Assembly: GCA_034112085.1 (NCBI GenBank)
Contig: JAWUWD010000005.1
Location: 1 to 60,295 of the forward strand
Reading direction: 5' to 3'
DNA from: JAWUWD01 sp034112085
Lineage (GTDB): Bacteria; Bacteroidota; Bacteroidia; Cytophagales; Cyclobacteriaceae
Length of the DNA: 60,295 bases
Part shown: positions 1 through 9,367 of the stretch, one piece after another
Layout of the letters: every line of letters starts with the position of its first letter
How positions within the stretch are numbered: the first letter of the stretch is position 1
Notes under the pieces: generated by a model
Seen by the model: only the letters and a program-made list of their open reading frames with translations
Told to the model about the DNA's origin: nothing
Database searches by the model: none
Made by a program: the position numbers and the translations under genes

Positions 1-1
1 G

Positions 2-295
2 ATGGAGAAAAGAGACTTTATTGATACTTATAATAGTGAAAAAAAAGAGATCAGAAATTCTCATATAAATATTGGTACAGGGCAAGATGTATCAATAAAA
101 GAACTGGCCAATAAAATAAAGACTGTAGTAGGGTATGCAGGTAAATTAACATTCAATTCAAGTAAGCCTGATGGCACTATGAGGAAGTTAACGGATGTTT
201 CTAAGTTAAACTCTCTTGGTTGGAAGCATGAAATTGAGTTAGCTGAGGGTCTAGTGAAAATGTATGATTGGTATTTGTCCAATCGGAATAAATAG
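2..295 (+). CDS. fcl: GDP-L-fucose synthase, C-terminal part (5' cut by window)
   Basis: This is the last ~97 residues of an extended short-chain dehydrogenase/epimerase of the GDP-L-fucose synthase type, which turns GDP-4-keto-6-deoxymannose into GDP-L-fucose. The segments HINIGTGQDVSIKELA and KPDGTMRKLTDVSKL, followed by LGWKHEIELAEG and a final YDWYL, are the usual C-terminal signature of that family. The catalytic Ser-Tyr-Lys and the Rossmann glycine loop lie outside the window, so the protein is truncated by the window edge rather than broken. It is followed 7 bases later by a glycosyltransferase, consistent with supply of fucose to the polysaccharide made by this locus. The family call is firm; the exact product (fucose or a close relative) is inferred from similarity remembered, not searched. 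Confidence 0.88.
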   Translation: MEKRDFIDTYNSEKKEIRNSHINIGTGQDVSIKELANKIKTVVGYAGKLTFNSSKPDGTMRKLTDVSKLNSLGWKHEIELAEGLVKMYDWYLSNRNK

Positions 296-302
296 TCCGT
301 AT

Positions 303-1496
303 ATGCAAAAACTTCACTTAGTGACAGCTATGTATTCGTCCAAAGGGCATGGTAAAGAATATGTAAAAAATTTCTGTAAGGGGTTAAAAAATAACTATGA
401 TATAAACCTGTTTTTTGCAACTACGGGAGATTATGAAATGGAAGGCGATGGGTTTACCATCACCAAAATTGCTGTTAACTATGAAAAAACTAATGCAGAA
501 TATTTTATAAAATATCGTTTTCTTGCACCTTACATAAGGGCAATGGTTAAGCAATTTCGATCATGGCAGTATTACAGAAGAATTATAAAATCTGAAAAAA
601 TTAGTGGTAGTGACATTGTATTCATAATGGATTATGATGTGTTTCCATTATATTTATTCATTAAAAAACTTAAAAAAATAAAGACTCAAAATTATTTATG
701 GATTCATAGTGCGAAATTCAAATCGAAGGATTTACTCTATAGTATTTATAAATCCGTTTTTCGGTATTTGTTTAATCACCACATAGGGCCAGAAATAAAA
801 AAAGTAATAGTTAATGGGGATTATATAGGTAAAGAAATTCAATCAAATTTAAAGCTCCCAAATGAGTCTTTCAAGGTTATACAATATCCGAGTGAAATAT
901 CATATGTTAAGGTAGAAAAACCATTGGCACGGGAAAGATTGGGTTTCCAAATGAATGAAAGGATAGTTCTTTTCTTTGGGCTACTTAGAAAGGATAAGAA
1001 CGTAGAGCTATTGATAGAGAGTGTAGCGAAAAGCAAGCATAACATTAAGCTATTAATAGCGGGTTCAGAAGCATCTGTAAATGAATCAGACGTCATGAGA
1101 TGGTTGTCCGTGCATAATGTTGATAATTATTTTTTAGATATCGATTATATTTCGGAAGAAAATATGGCTCTTTACTACAGTTGCAGTGATGTTCTTATGC
1201 TTACTTACGATATCGAGTCTGGCTCCCAGAGTGGACCTCTTTCTTTAGCTAGAGAGTTTGGTCTTCCGGCATTAGTTAGTGAAGTGGGAGAGATTGGGTA
1301 TTATGTTAAGTCCAATGATATTGGACTTACTGCCACGCCTAATTCTCAAGAATCATTTTCAAGTAGTTTGAATGATTTTTTTAATATGTCAACTGACGAA
1401 CTAGTTGTTTTATCCAAGAATATTGACTTAGCACAAAAGAAATTTTCATGGCGTGCAGCACACAGTAAGTACATAGAAACATTTGATGAGGAATAA
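303..1496 (+). CDS. GT-B fold glycosyltransferase (family 4-like)
   Basis: A protein of about 397 residues with the two-domain layout of GT-B, family-4-type glycosyltransferases. The donor-binding half begins near residue 222 with FGLLRKDKNVELLIES, followed by LLIAGS. Around residue 304 the stretch SGSQSGPLSLAREFGLP is the equivalent of the nucleotide-sugar binding loop. I start it at ATG 303, giving MQKLHLVTAMYSSKG, a typical N-terminal strand; an in-frame ATG at 264 would overlap the upstream gene by 32 bases. It has no signal peptide and should act on the cytoplasmic face, adding one sugar to the lipid-linked repeat unit. Donor and acceptor cannot be read from the sequence. It overlaps the flippase gene by 11 bases, so the two are probably co-translated. 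Confidence 0.85.
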   Translation: MQKLHLVTAMYSSKGHGKEYVKNFCKGLKNNYDINLFFATTGDYEMEGDGFTITKIAVNYEKTNAEYFIKYRFLAPYIRAMVKQFRSWQYYRRIIKSEKISGSDIVFIMDYDVFPLYLFIKKLKKIKTQNYLWIHSAKFKSKDLLYSIYKSVFRYLFNHHIGPEIKKVIVNGDYIGKEIQSNLKLPNESFKVIQYPSEISYVKVEKPLARERLGFQMNERIVLFFGLLRKDKNVELLIESVAKSKHNIKLLIAGSEASVNESDVMRWLSVHNVDNYFLDIDYISEENMALYYSCSDVLMLTYDIESGSQSGPLSLAREFGLPALVSEVGEIGYYVKSNDIGLTATPNSQESFSSSLNDFFNMSTDELVVLSKNIDLAQKKFSWRAAHSKYIETFDEE

Positions 1497-2757
1497 AATA
1501 TCTGTGTTGTCTATGAATATTAGGAGTATCGGAACGGATACGGTTACTCTAATTATAGGGACATTGGTTGCCAACCTCATACCTGTTATGTTGCAATTTT
1601 ATTTAAAACGTGTTTTTTCACCTTCAGATTTTGGCACATTCGATGTTTACCTCAAAGTGTTTGGGATTCTTGTGGCGTTATCAGCTCTTAAGTATGAAAG
1701 TGCAATTCTTCTGGCAAAAAAAGAAAGTGATTCTAAGCATGTAATGTATCTAAGTATATTACTAAGTATTGCAACCTTTGTACTTTGCATTTTCCTGATT
1801 CTCATACTTGAAGAGCCAATATTATTACATATACCACAGCTAAATTCTACAGCTCTATGGTTACTACCGTTTAGTGCCATGACTTATTCTATTTTCAATA
1901 TCACTAATTTGTTCTTGATTAGAAAAAGAAAATTTATGCTATCCTCATCGACCAAAGTAATGAGACGATTAGTAGAGGGAGTTACTCAGAGTGGGTTTGG
2001 TAGTTTGGGTAAGCCTACAGGGCTAATATGGGGTGATGTAATAGGGAATATTAGTCAGGCAATCTTTTCTTTTTGGAAAGTTAGTAATTTAACCACATTC
2101 AAAACTATTAGCTTATTGAAGCTGAAAAAGGTTGCTAAGGAATTTATAGAATTACCTAAGTTCACACTAGTTCCTAATATACTTAATACCTTTGTTTTAG
2201 GATCACTAACATTTTTAATCTTAGATAAATATTCAATTCAGGAAGTTGGTTATTTAGAGTTCACACAAAAAATATTGGCAATACCTTCAGTTTTCATATC
2301 TGTTGCGATTTCTCAGGTTATTTTTCAAAGAGTTAGCCTAATGGTTATTAAAAGACAAAAAATATTACCCTTCATATTATCGGTAATCACATTACAAGTT
2401 TTATTTGCAATTATATTGATAGTAATGATTCATTTTTTTGCTCAAGATCTATTCATTTTCATAGGAGGAGAACAATGGGATAAGTCAGGTGAATATGCAA
2501 AAATTCTAGTTTATGGAACCAGTGTAATGCTGATTTTCTCTCCTTTGGGAAAAGTTCTAATAGCTTTGAAAGAATTTAAAATGAATTCTTTCTGGGAGTT
2601 TAGTAAATTTATAATCATTGCATCTTTTTTCTTTATGAATGACATTCCAATAACCACTTACTTAGTTAGGTATACTATTGCCATTAGCCTATTTTATCTT
2701 GTTTATGGCTTTTTAATCATTTATGCATCATCGAAATATCAAAGACAGTTAATTTGA
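1486..2757 (+). CDS. Wzx-type polysaccharide flippase / lipopolysaccharide biosynthesis protein
   Basis: About 423 residues, almost wholly hydrophobic, with roughly a dozen membrane segments separated by short charged loops; this is the profile of the MATE/MVF-related polysaccharide exporters (Wzx). The N-terminal part contains NLIPVMLQFYLKRVFSPSDFG, cut here to its key PxDFG turn, which is a common feature of O-antigen flippases between helices 1 and 2. It would flip undecaprenyl-diphosphate-linked repeat units to the periplasm. ATG 1486 is chosen over the TTG at 1483 just before it; either way the start lies inside the preceding glycosyltransferase gene. The stop overlaps the TTG start of the next gene (TTGA). 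Family assignment is by topology, length and context, since these proteins share little sequence. Confidence 0.8.
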   Translation: MRNKISVLSMNIRSIGTDTVTLIIGTLVANLIPVMLQFYLKRVFSPSDFGTFDVYLKVFGILVALSALKYESAILLAKKESDSKHVMYLSILLSIATFVLCIFLILILEEPILLHIPQLNSTALWLLPFSAMTYSIFNITNLFLIRKRKFMLSSSTKVMRRLVEGVTQSGFGSLGKPTGLIWGDVIGNISQAIFSFWKVSNLTTFKTISLLKLKKVAKEFIELPKFTLVPNILNTFVLGSLTFLILDKYSIQEVGYLEFTQKILAIPSVFISVAISQVIFQRVSLMVIKRQKILPFILSVITLQVLFAIILIVMIHFFAQDLFIFIGGEQWDKSGEYAKILVYGTSVMLIFSPLGKVLIALKEFKMNSFWEFSKFIIIASFFFMNDIPITTYLVRYTIAISLFYLVYGFLIIYASSKYQRQLI

Positions 2758-4037
2758 AATTATTGACCATTAAACAAAATAGATTTAATGTACTTATTCT
2801 CGAGGTGGTTATCTTCTTTTTAATAAGTCTAGTATATACTGTTATAATAGTCGAAAACTATGAGTACATGGGGTTCGAATTCATGTATTCTTTAGGTAAA
2901 ATTATAATTGGACTTCTGTTTTTTTCTTTTTTCCTGATACTTGGATATTTGATAAAAAATGATCTTTTCTACGCAATTTGGCATACTGTATTTATACTAT
3001 CTTTTTATGGCCAAGTAATTTTTTATCAATATTCGGATGGAACTATACATCCGTTACTTGCCAATGCGATTCTTCTGGCAATTCTTTTTGGCTTTTCACT
3101 CTTGAAATTACCAGTAAAAATTAGAGAATTAAAAATAAAAAACCCGAGTAAAATCTTACTAATAATTAGTCTTTTTTTGCTCGTTCCGGTGATTCTGAAA
3201 TATTATTCTTATGTAAATATTAAAACTTTATTATTTCAAGACATATATGAGACTAGGCTTTTTTTTAGAACTTTTGATGATAAATATTTTGGATACCTTA
3301 GGGTTCCTCTATCCAGAGTGGTATTACCTACCATTATGATATTGTCGATAAAATCAAAAAAGTTTTTCTATGCAGTATTAGCAATAGCAATGATTCTATT
3401 TATTTACACAATTGGAGGATTGAAGAGTGTATTTGTGGGTATGTTGGCCTCGCTTTTGTTTATGAATGGGAAAGATTTTATAAGTAAAGTCTTTATAGTA
3501 TTGTACCTATTTCTTTTCCTTAATTTCTTTGGTTTATTAGTGTTTACTTTTGATAATACTAACACTATGCTCATTGATGCATTTGTAAGAAGAACTCTTT
3601 TCATCCCTCCTTTAATTGATAACATTTATTATTCATTTTTTGAAGAAACGCCTCTTTTGTGGAGTCATAATATTATCGGTAATTTGTTTTTCGAATATCC
3701 GTTGGATAGACCTTTAAACATGTTTGTTGGTGAAGTATTAATGAATAAGGAAGGGATGAGCGCAAATGTCGGCCTTATTACGGAAGGTTATGTGTCATTT
3801 GGATATTTTGGTGTTTTTTTACATTCGTTATTTATCGGGTTGTTTTTCTTGTTACTTAAGTCATTTCGAATTGAATCCATATTTTTTGGACATATCTTTG
3901 TCTTTATTTATTATATAAATACATCTTTTTTTACGATCTTGATGGTTACGCATGGGGGATTATTTTTCTTAGTATTCGCATATTTCTTTCTTAATAAACT
4001 ACATGTTAAAAAACGCATTACTACATATATCAAATAA
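2754..4037 (+). CDS. Polytopic membrane protein, probable Wzy-type repeat-unit polymerase
   Basis: About 427 residues with some 10-12 hydrophobic helices and a longer extracytoplasmic loop near residues 280-340 (LFIPPLIDNIYYSFFEETP through MSANVGLITEGY). The layout resembles the oligosaccharide-repeat polymerases (Wzy, O-antigen polymerase) usually found beside wzx in such loci. There is no strong motif, so the call rests on topology, length and position between a flippase and a glycosyltransferase. The start is TTG at 2754, which overlaps the upstream TGA stop as TTGA, and no ATG occurs near it; that suggests translational coupling. The 3' end overlaps the next gene by 35 bases. A second polymerase/ligase-like protein lies at 5102, so which of the two polymerises the main glycan is not settled. 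Confidence 0.6.
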   Translation: MKLLTIKQNRFNVLILEVVIFFLISLVYTVIIVENYEYMGFEFMYSLGKIIIGLLFFSFFLILGYLIKNDLFYAIWHTVFILSFYGQVIFYQYSDGTIHPLLANAILLAILFGFSLLKLPVKIRELKIKNPSKILLIISLFLLVPVILKYYSYVNIKTLLFQDIYETRLFFRTFDDKYFGYLRVPLSRVVLPTIMILSIKSKKFFYAVLAIAMILFIYTIGGLKSVFVGMLASLLFMNGKDFISKVFIVLYLFLFLNFFGLLVFTFDNTNTMLIDAFVRRTLFIPPLIDNIYYSFFEETPLLWSHNIIGNLFFEYPLDRPLNMFVGEVLMNKEGMSANVGLITEGYVSFGYFGVFLHSLFIGLFFLLLKSFRIESIFFGHIFVFIYYINTSFFTILMVTHGGLFFLVFAYFFLNKLHVKKRITTYIK

Positions 4038-5127
4038 TTTTGCAGACCAGAAGATATATGTAAACTTGGTGAAAAAATTATCAGGGAAGGGATATAACCA
4101 AATTGTTTACACTGCATTAAAAGAAAAGAAGTTGCTTGATGGCAATAGGGATGAATCTTTGAAAAGAGTTGAATATCATTATTCATTTATTTTAAGTAAA
4201 AATATTTTTCATAGAGTTAATTATAATAGAAATATTAGATTAAAACTTAATGACATTGAAAATAAAGTTGCATTAGATACTGTATCACTTATTCATGCGC
4301 ATTTTTTATTTAGTGATGGGGGAGTAGCCTATTTACTTAAGAAAAAATATGGAATTAAATATGTAATAAGTGTAAGGTCATCTGACATTGTTTATTTTTT
4401 TAAATACATGCTTCATCTTAGATCCTTTGGGAATAAGATATTAGCGGATGCTGAAAAGATTATATTTATTAACCATGCTCACAAAAAAGTGTTTATAGAA
4501 AAATATCTAAAATCAACTTACAGAAAAAATATTTTGCCAAAAATTTTAATTGTACCAAATGCTATTGAAAATCTGTGGTTTGAAGAACAGCCTCAAACAA
4601 AAAAAATACTAAAGGACATAAATTTAATATATGTAGGGCGTATAATAAAAACTAAAAGGTTGGATTTAGCAATTTTGGCTGTGAAAAGGTTGAATGAACT
4701 AGGCTATACTGTGAGATTTGATATTGTTGGTGATGGTGAGTTTTTGGATAGTGTATTAAAGCACGCATCTGAGAATATTATTTTTCATGGCAGGATACAA
4801 GAAATAGATAAGTTGAAGAAGCTCTATGAGCGCAGTCACATATTTGTAATGCCTTCAACACGGGAAACTTTTGGATTGGTATACATTGAAGCAATGAGTC
4901 AAGGCCTTCCTATCATTTATTGTGAAAATCAAGCTGTAGATGGTTTTTTTGATGATCAACCTGTAGGTAAATCTGTAAAGCCAAAGTCTTCTATAGATAT
5001 TGTCAAAAAGATTATTGCTATTTATTCAAACTACGAAACACTAAGTGGAAACGCACTTGAACAAGCCAGACAATTTAATTGGGAGGATATAGCTAGTAGA
5101 TATGATAGTATTTATAAATCATGCTAA
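4003..5127 (+). CDS. GT-B fold glycosyltransferase (family 4)
   Basis: A 374-residue family-4-type glycosyltransferase. The acceptor half contains LIHAHFLFSDGGVAYLLKKK and YVISVRSSD; the donor half begins near residue 206 with LIYVGRIIKTKRLDLAI, then VRFDIVGDGEF, IIFHGRI and the signature MPSTRETFGLVYIEAMSQG near residues 285-303, which carries the EX7E motif that contacts the nucleotide sugar. It is a soluble, membrane-associated enzyme expected to add a hexose to the growing lipid-linked repeat. It begins inside the upstream membrane-protein gene and its own end is overlapped by the start of the next (5102), so it belongs to the same transcript. The sugar specificity is not readable. Confidence 0.9.
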   Translation: MLKNALLHISNNFADQKIYVNLVKKLSGKGYNQIVYTALKEKKLLDGNRDESLKRVEYHYSFILSKNIFHRVNYNRNIRLKLNDIENKVALDTVSLIHAHFLFSDGGVAYLLKKKYGIKYVISVRSSDIVYFFKYMLHLRSFGNKILADAEKIIFINHAHKKVFIEKYLKSTYRKNILPKILIVPNAIENLWFEEQPQTKKILKDINLIYVGRIIKTKRLDLAILAVKRLNELGYTVRFDIVGDGEFLDSVLKHASENIIFHGRIQEIDKLKKLYERSHIFVMPSTRETFGLVYIEAMSQGLPIIYCENQAVDGFFDDQPVGKSVKPKSSIDIVKKIIAIYSNYETLSGNALEQARQFNWEDIASRYDSIYKSC

Positions 5128-6376
5128 AAAGCAATTCGGGGATGTGGAAGTCTTTGAATTGCTTTTTCTTTATTCTCTGGGACTGACACTTTTCTTTCTT
5201 CCTTTTGGTGTATTTCCTTCTAATATATTTGTAGTCATTTCAATGATATTGGGAGTTGCACAAATAGTGAAGACAGGAATGTGCAATTTTTGGCAATGGA
5301 CTTTAGTTTTGCCGATCATGGTAGTTTTCATGACTGTGACATTGATTTATAGTCAGGATAAAGCACAAGGAATAAAGCTATTGGAAAGATCATTGTCAAT
5401 GTTTTTACTCCCAATAATTATTTCTGGCATGAAAATTAATTTCAATAAACATGTCAGATTGTTTTATTTTTTGATAGCAGGACTTATTACCACATTTGCA
5501 GTTTCTGTTACTAATTCAGTCATGAGATCAATAAGCATAGTAAATGGGGATTGGTTCTTTAACAGTTCTGTAGATAAATCTTTTGCTTTTTATGATTCAA
5601 TTTTACGGGGAGGAAATTATTTTTTTGGAGGAGATTTTTCTCAATATTTCGCCCACCCTACCTATATATCACTTTTTGCCACAATAGGCATAATTTTTCT
5701 AATGAATAAAAAAGGAAAATTATCATATATCTTAATATCTACACTAATTATTTACATTTTTTTATTGTCTTCAAGATCCGCTGTATTCACTTTAATCGTG
5801 ATATCGGTATTTTATATGATCAAGTTTAAAGTGAGAAAAGTGAAACTGATAGGTCTAATGGGGATGCTTTTAATCGCAATTTATATTCTTAACCCAAGGA
5901 CAAAAGTGCTCTATGAAAGGTTGATAGATTTCACATCGAAGAAAAACTATAATTATACAACGTCTGAACAGTCTCGACTATTAGCATGGAACGCAAGTAT
6001 CTCATTAATTTTAGATCAACCTTTTTTTGGTTTTGGAATTGGTGATGCCAATGATGTGTTAAAAGAACAATATCGGACTTCAGAGTACAATTACAATTAC
6101 AATAATGACTATAATGCTCACAATCAATATTTACAGACAGGGCTTCAAATGGGATTTGTGGGAATATTATTATTAATATCTCCATTGTTATATGCCTTTA
6201 TTAAATATAATAATCCACATATACAGGCAGTTATATTATGTTTTATTATCGCTTTTTTATTTGAGTCAATGCTTTCTCGTTTTTACGGTGTGTTATTTTA
6301 TACTGTTGTAATGTCCATTATTTTAAATGATAAAAGTGCTACTTTTACTTTTGAAGAGAACTCTAAGGAGTCTTAA
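5102..6376 (+). CDS. O-antigen ligase / Wzy_C-family membrane protein
   Basis: A 424-residue polytopic protein of the O-antigen ligase/polymerase superfamily (Wzy_C). Typical marks are SSRSAVFTLI near residue 225, the sequence SRLLAWNASISLI then PFFGFGIGD around residues 290-315, and NAHNQYLQTGLQMGF around residues 340-355, which is the conserved periplasmic NxHN-type loop with its His. Members either join a finished glycan to a lipid or protein acceptor or polymerise repeat units. The start at 5102 overlaps the glycosyltransferase end by 26 bases and no better ATG exists until deep in the first helices. Together with the protein at 2754 it gives the locus two polymerase/ligase candidates, a common arrangement of one Wzy and one WaaL-like enzyme. 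Confidence 0.82.
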   Translation: MIVFINHAKKQFGDVEVFELLFLYSLGLTLFFLPFGVFPSNIFVVISMILGVAQIVKTGMCNFWQWTLVLPIMVVFMTVTLIYSQDKAQGIKLLERSLSMFLLPIIISGMKINFNKHVRLFYFLIAGLITTFAVSVTNSVMRSISIVNGDWFFNSSVDKSFAFYDSILRGGNYFFGGDFSQYFAHPTYISLFATIGIIFLMNKKGKLSYILISTLIIYIFLLSSRSAVFTLIVISVFYMIKFKVRKVKLIGLMGMLLIAIYILNPRTKVLYERLIDFTSKKNYNYTTSEQSRLLAWNASISLILDQPFFGFGIGDANDVLKEQYRTSEYNYNYNNDYNAHNQYLQTGLQMGFVGILLLISPLLYAFIKYNNPHIQAVILCFIIAFLFESMLSRFYGVLFYTVVMSIILNDKSATFTFEENSKES

Positions 6377-6379
6377 TAT

Positions 6380-7153
6380 ATGAAAGAACAAGCTCAAGAA
6401 TTGGTATCAATAGTAACGCCAACATATAATTGTGAAAATTTCATTCAGGAGACAATCGATTCAGTTATTAATCAATCATATGAAAATTGGGAATTAATAT
6501 TAGTTGATGATTGCTCAAATGATAATACAATAGAAATCTTAAACCTATATCAGAAAAATGATTCGCGAATAGTATTAATTCAGCTTGCTAGAAACGAAGG
6601 AGCTGCCAAGGCGCGAAATGTTGCTATAGAAAAGGCTTCTGGTCGCTATATTGCCTTCATAGATAGTGATGATTTATGGCTGCCTCAAAAGCTTGAATTA
6701 CAAATTGCCTTTATGCGAGAACACGAAATAGCATTGTCATATTCTAGTTATCAAAAAATATATGAGGACGGTACAAATACGAATTTGACAATACAGGCAA
6801 AACCTAAATTGGATTATCAGACAATGCTAAGAAATAATTATATTGGATGCTTAACAGCTATATATGATACTGGACAAATAGGCAAGGTGTATATGCCAAG
6901 TATAAGAAAAAGACAAGATTGGGCATTATGGTTGAAAATACTTAAGAAGACTGAATATGCATATGGTATTAACGAACCATTGGCTAAATATAGACTGAGG
7001 AATGAATCTATCTCAAGCGCAAAAGTGAATTTAATTAAGTTCAATTGGAAAATATATCGGGAAATTGAAGGATTCTCACGACTAATGTCGTTGTACTACA
7101 TGTTGCAATTCTTACTGTTTTATTTCATAAAAAAAAAGGTGAAGCCTCTATAG
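6380..7153 (+). CDS. Family 2 glycosyltransferase
   Basis: A 257-residue GT-A fold, family-2 inverting glycosyltransferase. It opens with VSIVTPTYNCENFIQETIDS, followed by WELILVDDCSNDNT (first Asp pair), NEGAAKARNVAI, and the DXD-type motif FIDSDDLWLP near residues 92-101. The later RKRQDWALWLKIL supplies the catalytic-base region (QDWxLW), and YRLRNESIS is a common family ending. A basic C-terminal helix with hydrophobic residues (MLQFLLFYFIKKK) may attach it to the membrane. It is one of the few genes here with a clear ribosome-binding sequence (AAGGAG at 6366-6371, nine bases before the ATG). It is the last gene of the tightly packed glycan block before a 117-base gap. Confidence 0.92.
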   Translation: MKEQAQELVSIVTPTYNCENFIQETIDSVINQSYENWELILVDDCSNDNTIEILNLYQKNDSRIVLIQLARNEGAAKARNVAIEKASGRYIAFIDSDDLWLPQKLELQIAFMREHEIALSYSSYQKIYEDGTNTNLTIQAKPKLDYQTMLRNNYIGCLTAIYDTGQIGKVYMPSIRKRQDWALWLKILKKTEYAYGINEPLAKYRLRNESISSAKVNLIKFNWKIYREIEGFSRLMSLYYMLQFLLFYFIKKKVKPL

Positions 7154-7270
7154 TCTCACTTCATTAGTGATTTTCAATATTTGCAGGGTCAATGAATGTG
7201 GTCTTTTGAATAGCTGACAAAAAAGTGTAAGTTAGATGCAATAAGTAATTGATATAAATATTATAAAGAA

Positions 7271-8245
7271 ATGAGTTTGAAAAATATTCTTATTACTGGG
7301 GGGTCGGGTTTCATTGGTAGTCATTTTCATAGAACACTTCCTCAGGAGTGTGTGATAAACTTGGATTTGGAGGAGCCCAAATCAGAATATAAATCACTTT
7401 ACATTAAGGGGGATATAAGAATTAAAAAGGATGTTGAAAGGGCAATAAAAGGCAACAACATTACTACTATTATATCACTTGCAGCTATGCACCACGATTT
7501 TGGTATTAGTGAGCTTGAGTACTTTGAAACAAATGAGAAGGGGACAGAAGTCATATGTGATGTTGCAAGTGAGGAAAATATAAACACTATAGTGTTTTAT
7601 TCTTCGGTGGCGGTATACGGAGCAAATGTAACACCGTCTTATGAGGGAATGTTACCTAATCCAAATATGCCTTATGGTGCTTCTAAATTGGCAGGAGAAA
7701 AGATTCTGGAAAAGTGGGCTTCTGAAAAGTCGTCAAGAAGAGTTTTAATAATTAGACCGGCCTTGGTATTTGGAACTAATAACACAGCAAATATGTACAA
7801 ACTGATACATCAAATAGATCTGGGTATTTATTTTCATATAGGTAAAGCGAATAACGTAAAATCTATAGCATATGTTAAAAACATCGTAGATGCTACATTG
7901 TTTTTATTGACTAAACTGGCTGAAGGTGTGTCAATTTATAATTATGCTGATGAACCACATTTAACAAGTAAAGAAATAGCAAATACTATTTCTAAAAAAT
8001 TGGATAAAAAAATAAAAATTACTTTACCAAAACAATTGGGGATAATTCTCGGCCTACCTTTTGACTTAATAATAAAAGTAACTGGTAAAAACTTGCCAAT
8101 TTCTTCTGCCAGAGTGAAGAAGTTAGCAACCGAAACTTATCATTTGGCTGAAAAGGTAATCGATGATGGATTTAATGCTAAATATTCAACACAACAAGGA
8201 TTAGAAGAAATGGTTGAGTGGTATGAGAAAAGTAATCAAAAATAA
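7271..8245 (+). CDS. NAD-dependent epimerase/dehydratase (extended SDR)
   Basis: A 324-residue extended short-chain dehydrogenase. The N-terminus ILITGGSGFIGSH contains the TGxxGxxG NAD-binding loop, the active site is seen as FYSSVAVYG (Ser region) and MPYGASKLAGEKIL (YxxxK, near residues 135-139), and LIIRPALVFG is the family's substrate-domain turn. It probably interconverts or dehydrates a nucleotide- or lipid-linked sugar for the polysaccharide locus; similar enzymes sit beside WecA/WbpL-type initiating transferases, as here (next gene at 8288). The upstream 117 bases are not coding, so it may have its own promoter, although I could not pick one with confidence. Exact substrate unknown. 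Confidence 0.85.
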   Translation: MSLKNILITGGSGFIGSHFHRTLPQECVINLDLEEPKSEYKSLYIKGDIRIKKDVERAIKGNNITTIISLAAMHHDFGISELEYFETNEKGTEVICDVASEENINTIVFYSSVAVYGANVTPSYEGMLPNPNMPYGASKLAGEKILEKWASEKSSRRVLIIRPALVFGTNNTANMYKLIHQIDLGIYFHIGKANNVKSIAYVKNIVDATLFLLTKLAEGVSIYNYADEPHLTSKEIANTISKKLDKKIKITLPKQLGIILGLPFDLIIKVTGKNLPISSARVKKLATETYHLAEKVIDDGFNAKYSTQQGLEEMVEWYEKSNQK

Positions 8246-8287
8246 TCAAAAATCATTTAATTTAATTAATGGTGTTATATTGAAATA

Positions 8288-9364
8288 ATGATAAAAATAT
8301 TTTCAGCAGTTGTTACATCTTATATACTGGCCTTTCTAATAATTCCTGTAATAATTTCTTACTCGAAAAAGAAGAATGTATTAGATACTCCGGATAGAAG
8401 AAAAATCCACAAAGGCAGCATTCCTTCGCTTGGAGGTATTGCTATTTTCATTGGGTTTGTCATTTCTACATGCATATGGATAGGTTTAGCAGGTATTGTA
8501 CATTACAAGTATGTTTTAGTTGCCTTGTCAATCATATTTGCTATGGGTATTCGCGATGATGTTCTACCTATTCGACCAAAGGTCAAGTTGATAGTTCAAT
8601 TGGTTGCCGCTACAATGGTAGTGCTTCTGGCTAAATCTAATATTCAAATAACTTCTTTGTACGGTCTATTCGGGGTATTCGAATTAAATTCTGAGCTAAG
8701 TTTTGTACTGAGCCTTTTTACAATTATTGTTGTTACTAACGCTTTTAACTTAATAGATGGGTTAGATGGATTGGCTGGAGTCATAGCTATTATTTCATTA
8801 ATTTTCTTCGGTGTGTGGTTTTTTTTAATAAAAGGAATAGGTGCGCCAAATTACACACCTATACTCATTTTTAGCATGCTTGGAGCTGTATTGGCATTTT
8901 TAAGTTTTAATTGGGAACCTGCGAAAATATTTATGGGAGACACGGGAGCCCTAGTTCTGGGTTTTTTATTTTCAATACTGGCGATTCATTTCATTGAAGT
9001 TAATTACCATTTACCAATGAATCATACTTATAGGTTTAATGCAAGTATTACCACTGCAGTATGCGTTATCATTATACCACTTTGCGATACGCTAAGAATA
9101 TTTATTGTTAGACTCTCAAAAGGAAAGTCACCTTTTGACCCAGATAAAAGTCATATTCACCATGCTTTGATGAGATTAGGACTTAGACATTATCAGACTG
9201 CTTTGGTGCTAGGTATTGTCAACATTCTCTTTATTGGTGTGGCAGTTGTATTTCAAGACTACGGAGATAATGTTCTCTTACCAGTTGTTCTGGTATTGGC
9301 AATACTTTTTAGTATGAGCATTGATGCGCTTATTAAACGCAAAGTGACTACCGTGAGAAAGTAA
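8288..9364 (+). CDS. Undecaprenyl-phosphate sugar-1-phosphate transferase (WecA/TagO/MraY family)
   Basis: A 358-residue polyprenyl-phosphate N-acetylhexosamine-1-phosphate transferase with about 11 membrane helices. Diagnostic motifs are DTPDRRKIHKGSIPSLGG near residues 34-51, NAFNLIDGLDGLAG near residue 150, KIFMGDTGALVLGF near residue 212, and the cytoplasmic HIHH box in DPDKSHIHHALMRLG near residue 285. These Asp and His residues bind magnesium and the UDP-sugar. It starts a glycan by loading a sugar phosphate onto undecaprenyl phosphate, so it probably initiates the polymer built by the genes at 303-8245. The HIHH box and lack of MraY-specific loops favour WecA/TagO rather than peptidoglycan MraY. 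It ends only three bases from the convergent cysQ. Confidence 0.92.
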   Translation: MIKIFSAVVTSYILAFLIIPVIISYSKKKNVLDTPDRRKIHKGSIPSLGGIAIFIGFVISTCIWIGLAGIVHYKYVLVALSIIFAMGIRDDVLPIRPKVKLIVQLVAATMVVLLAKSNIQITSLYGLFGVFELNSELSFVLSLFTIIVVTNAFNLIDGLDGLAGVIAIISLIFFGVWFFLIKGIGAPNYTPILIFSMLGAVLAFLSFNWEPAKIFMGDTGALVLGFLFSILAIHFIEVNYHLPMNHTYRFNASITTAVCVIIIPLCDTLRIFIVRLSKGKSPFDPDKSHIHHALMRLGLRHYQTALVLGIVNILFIGVAVVFQDYGDNVLLPVVLVLAILFSMSIDALIKRKVTTVRK

Positions 9365-9367
9365 AGG

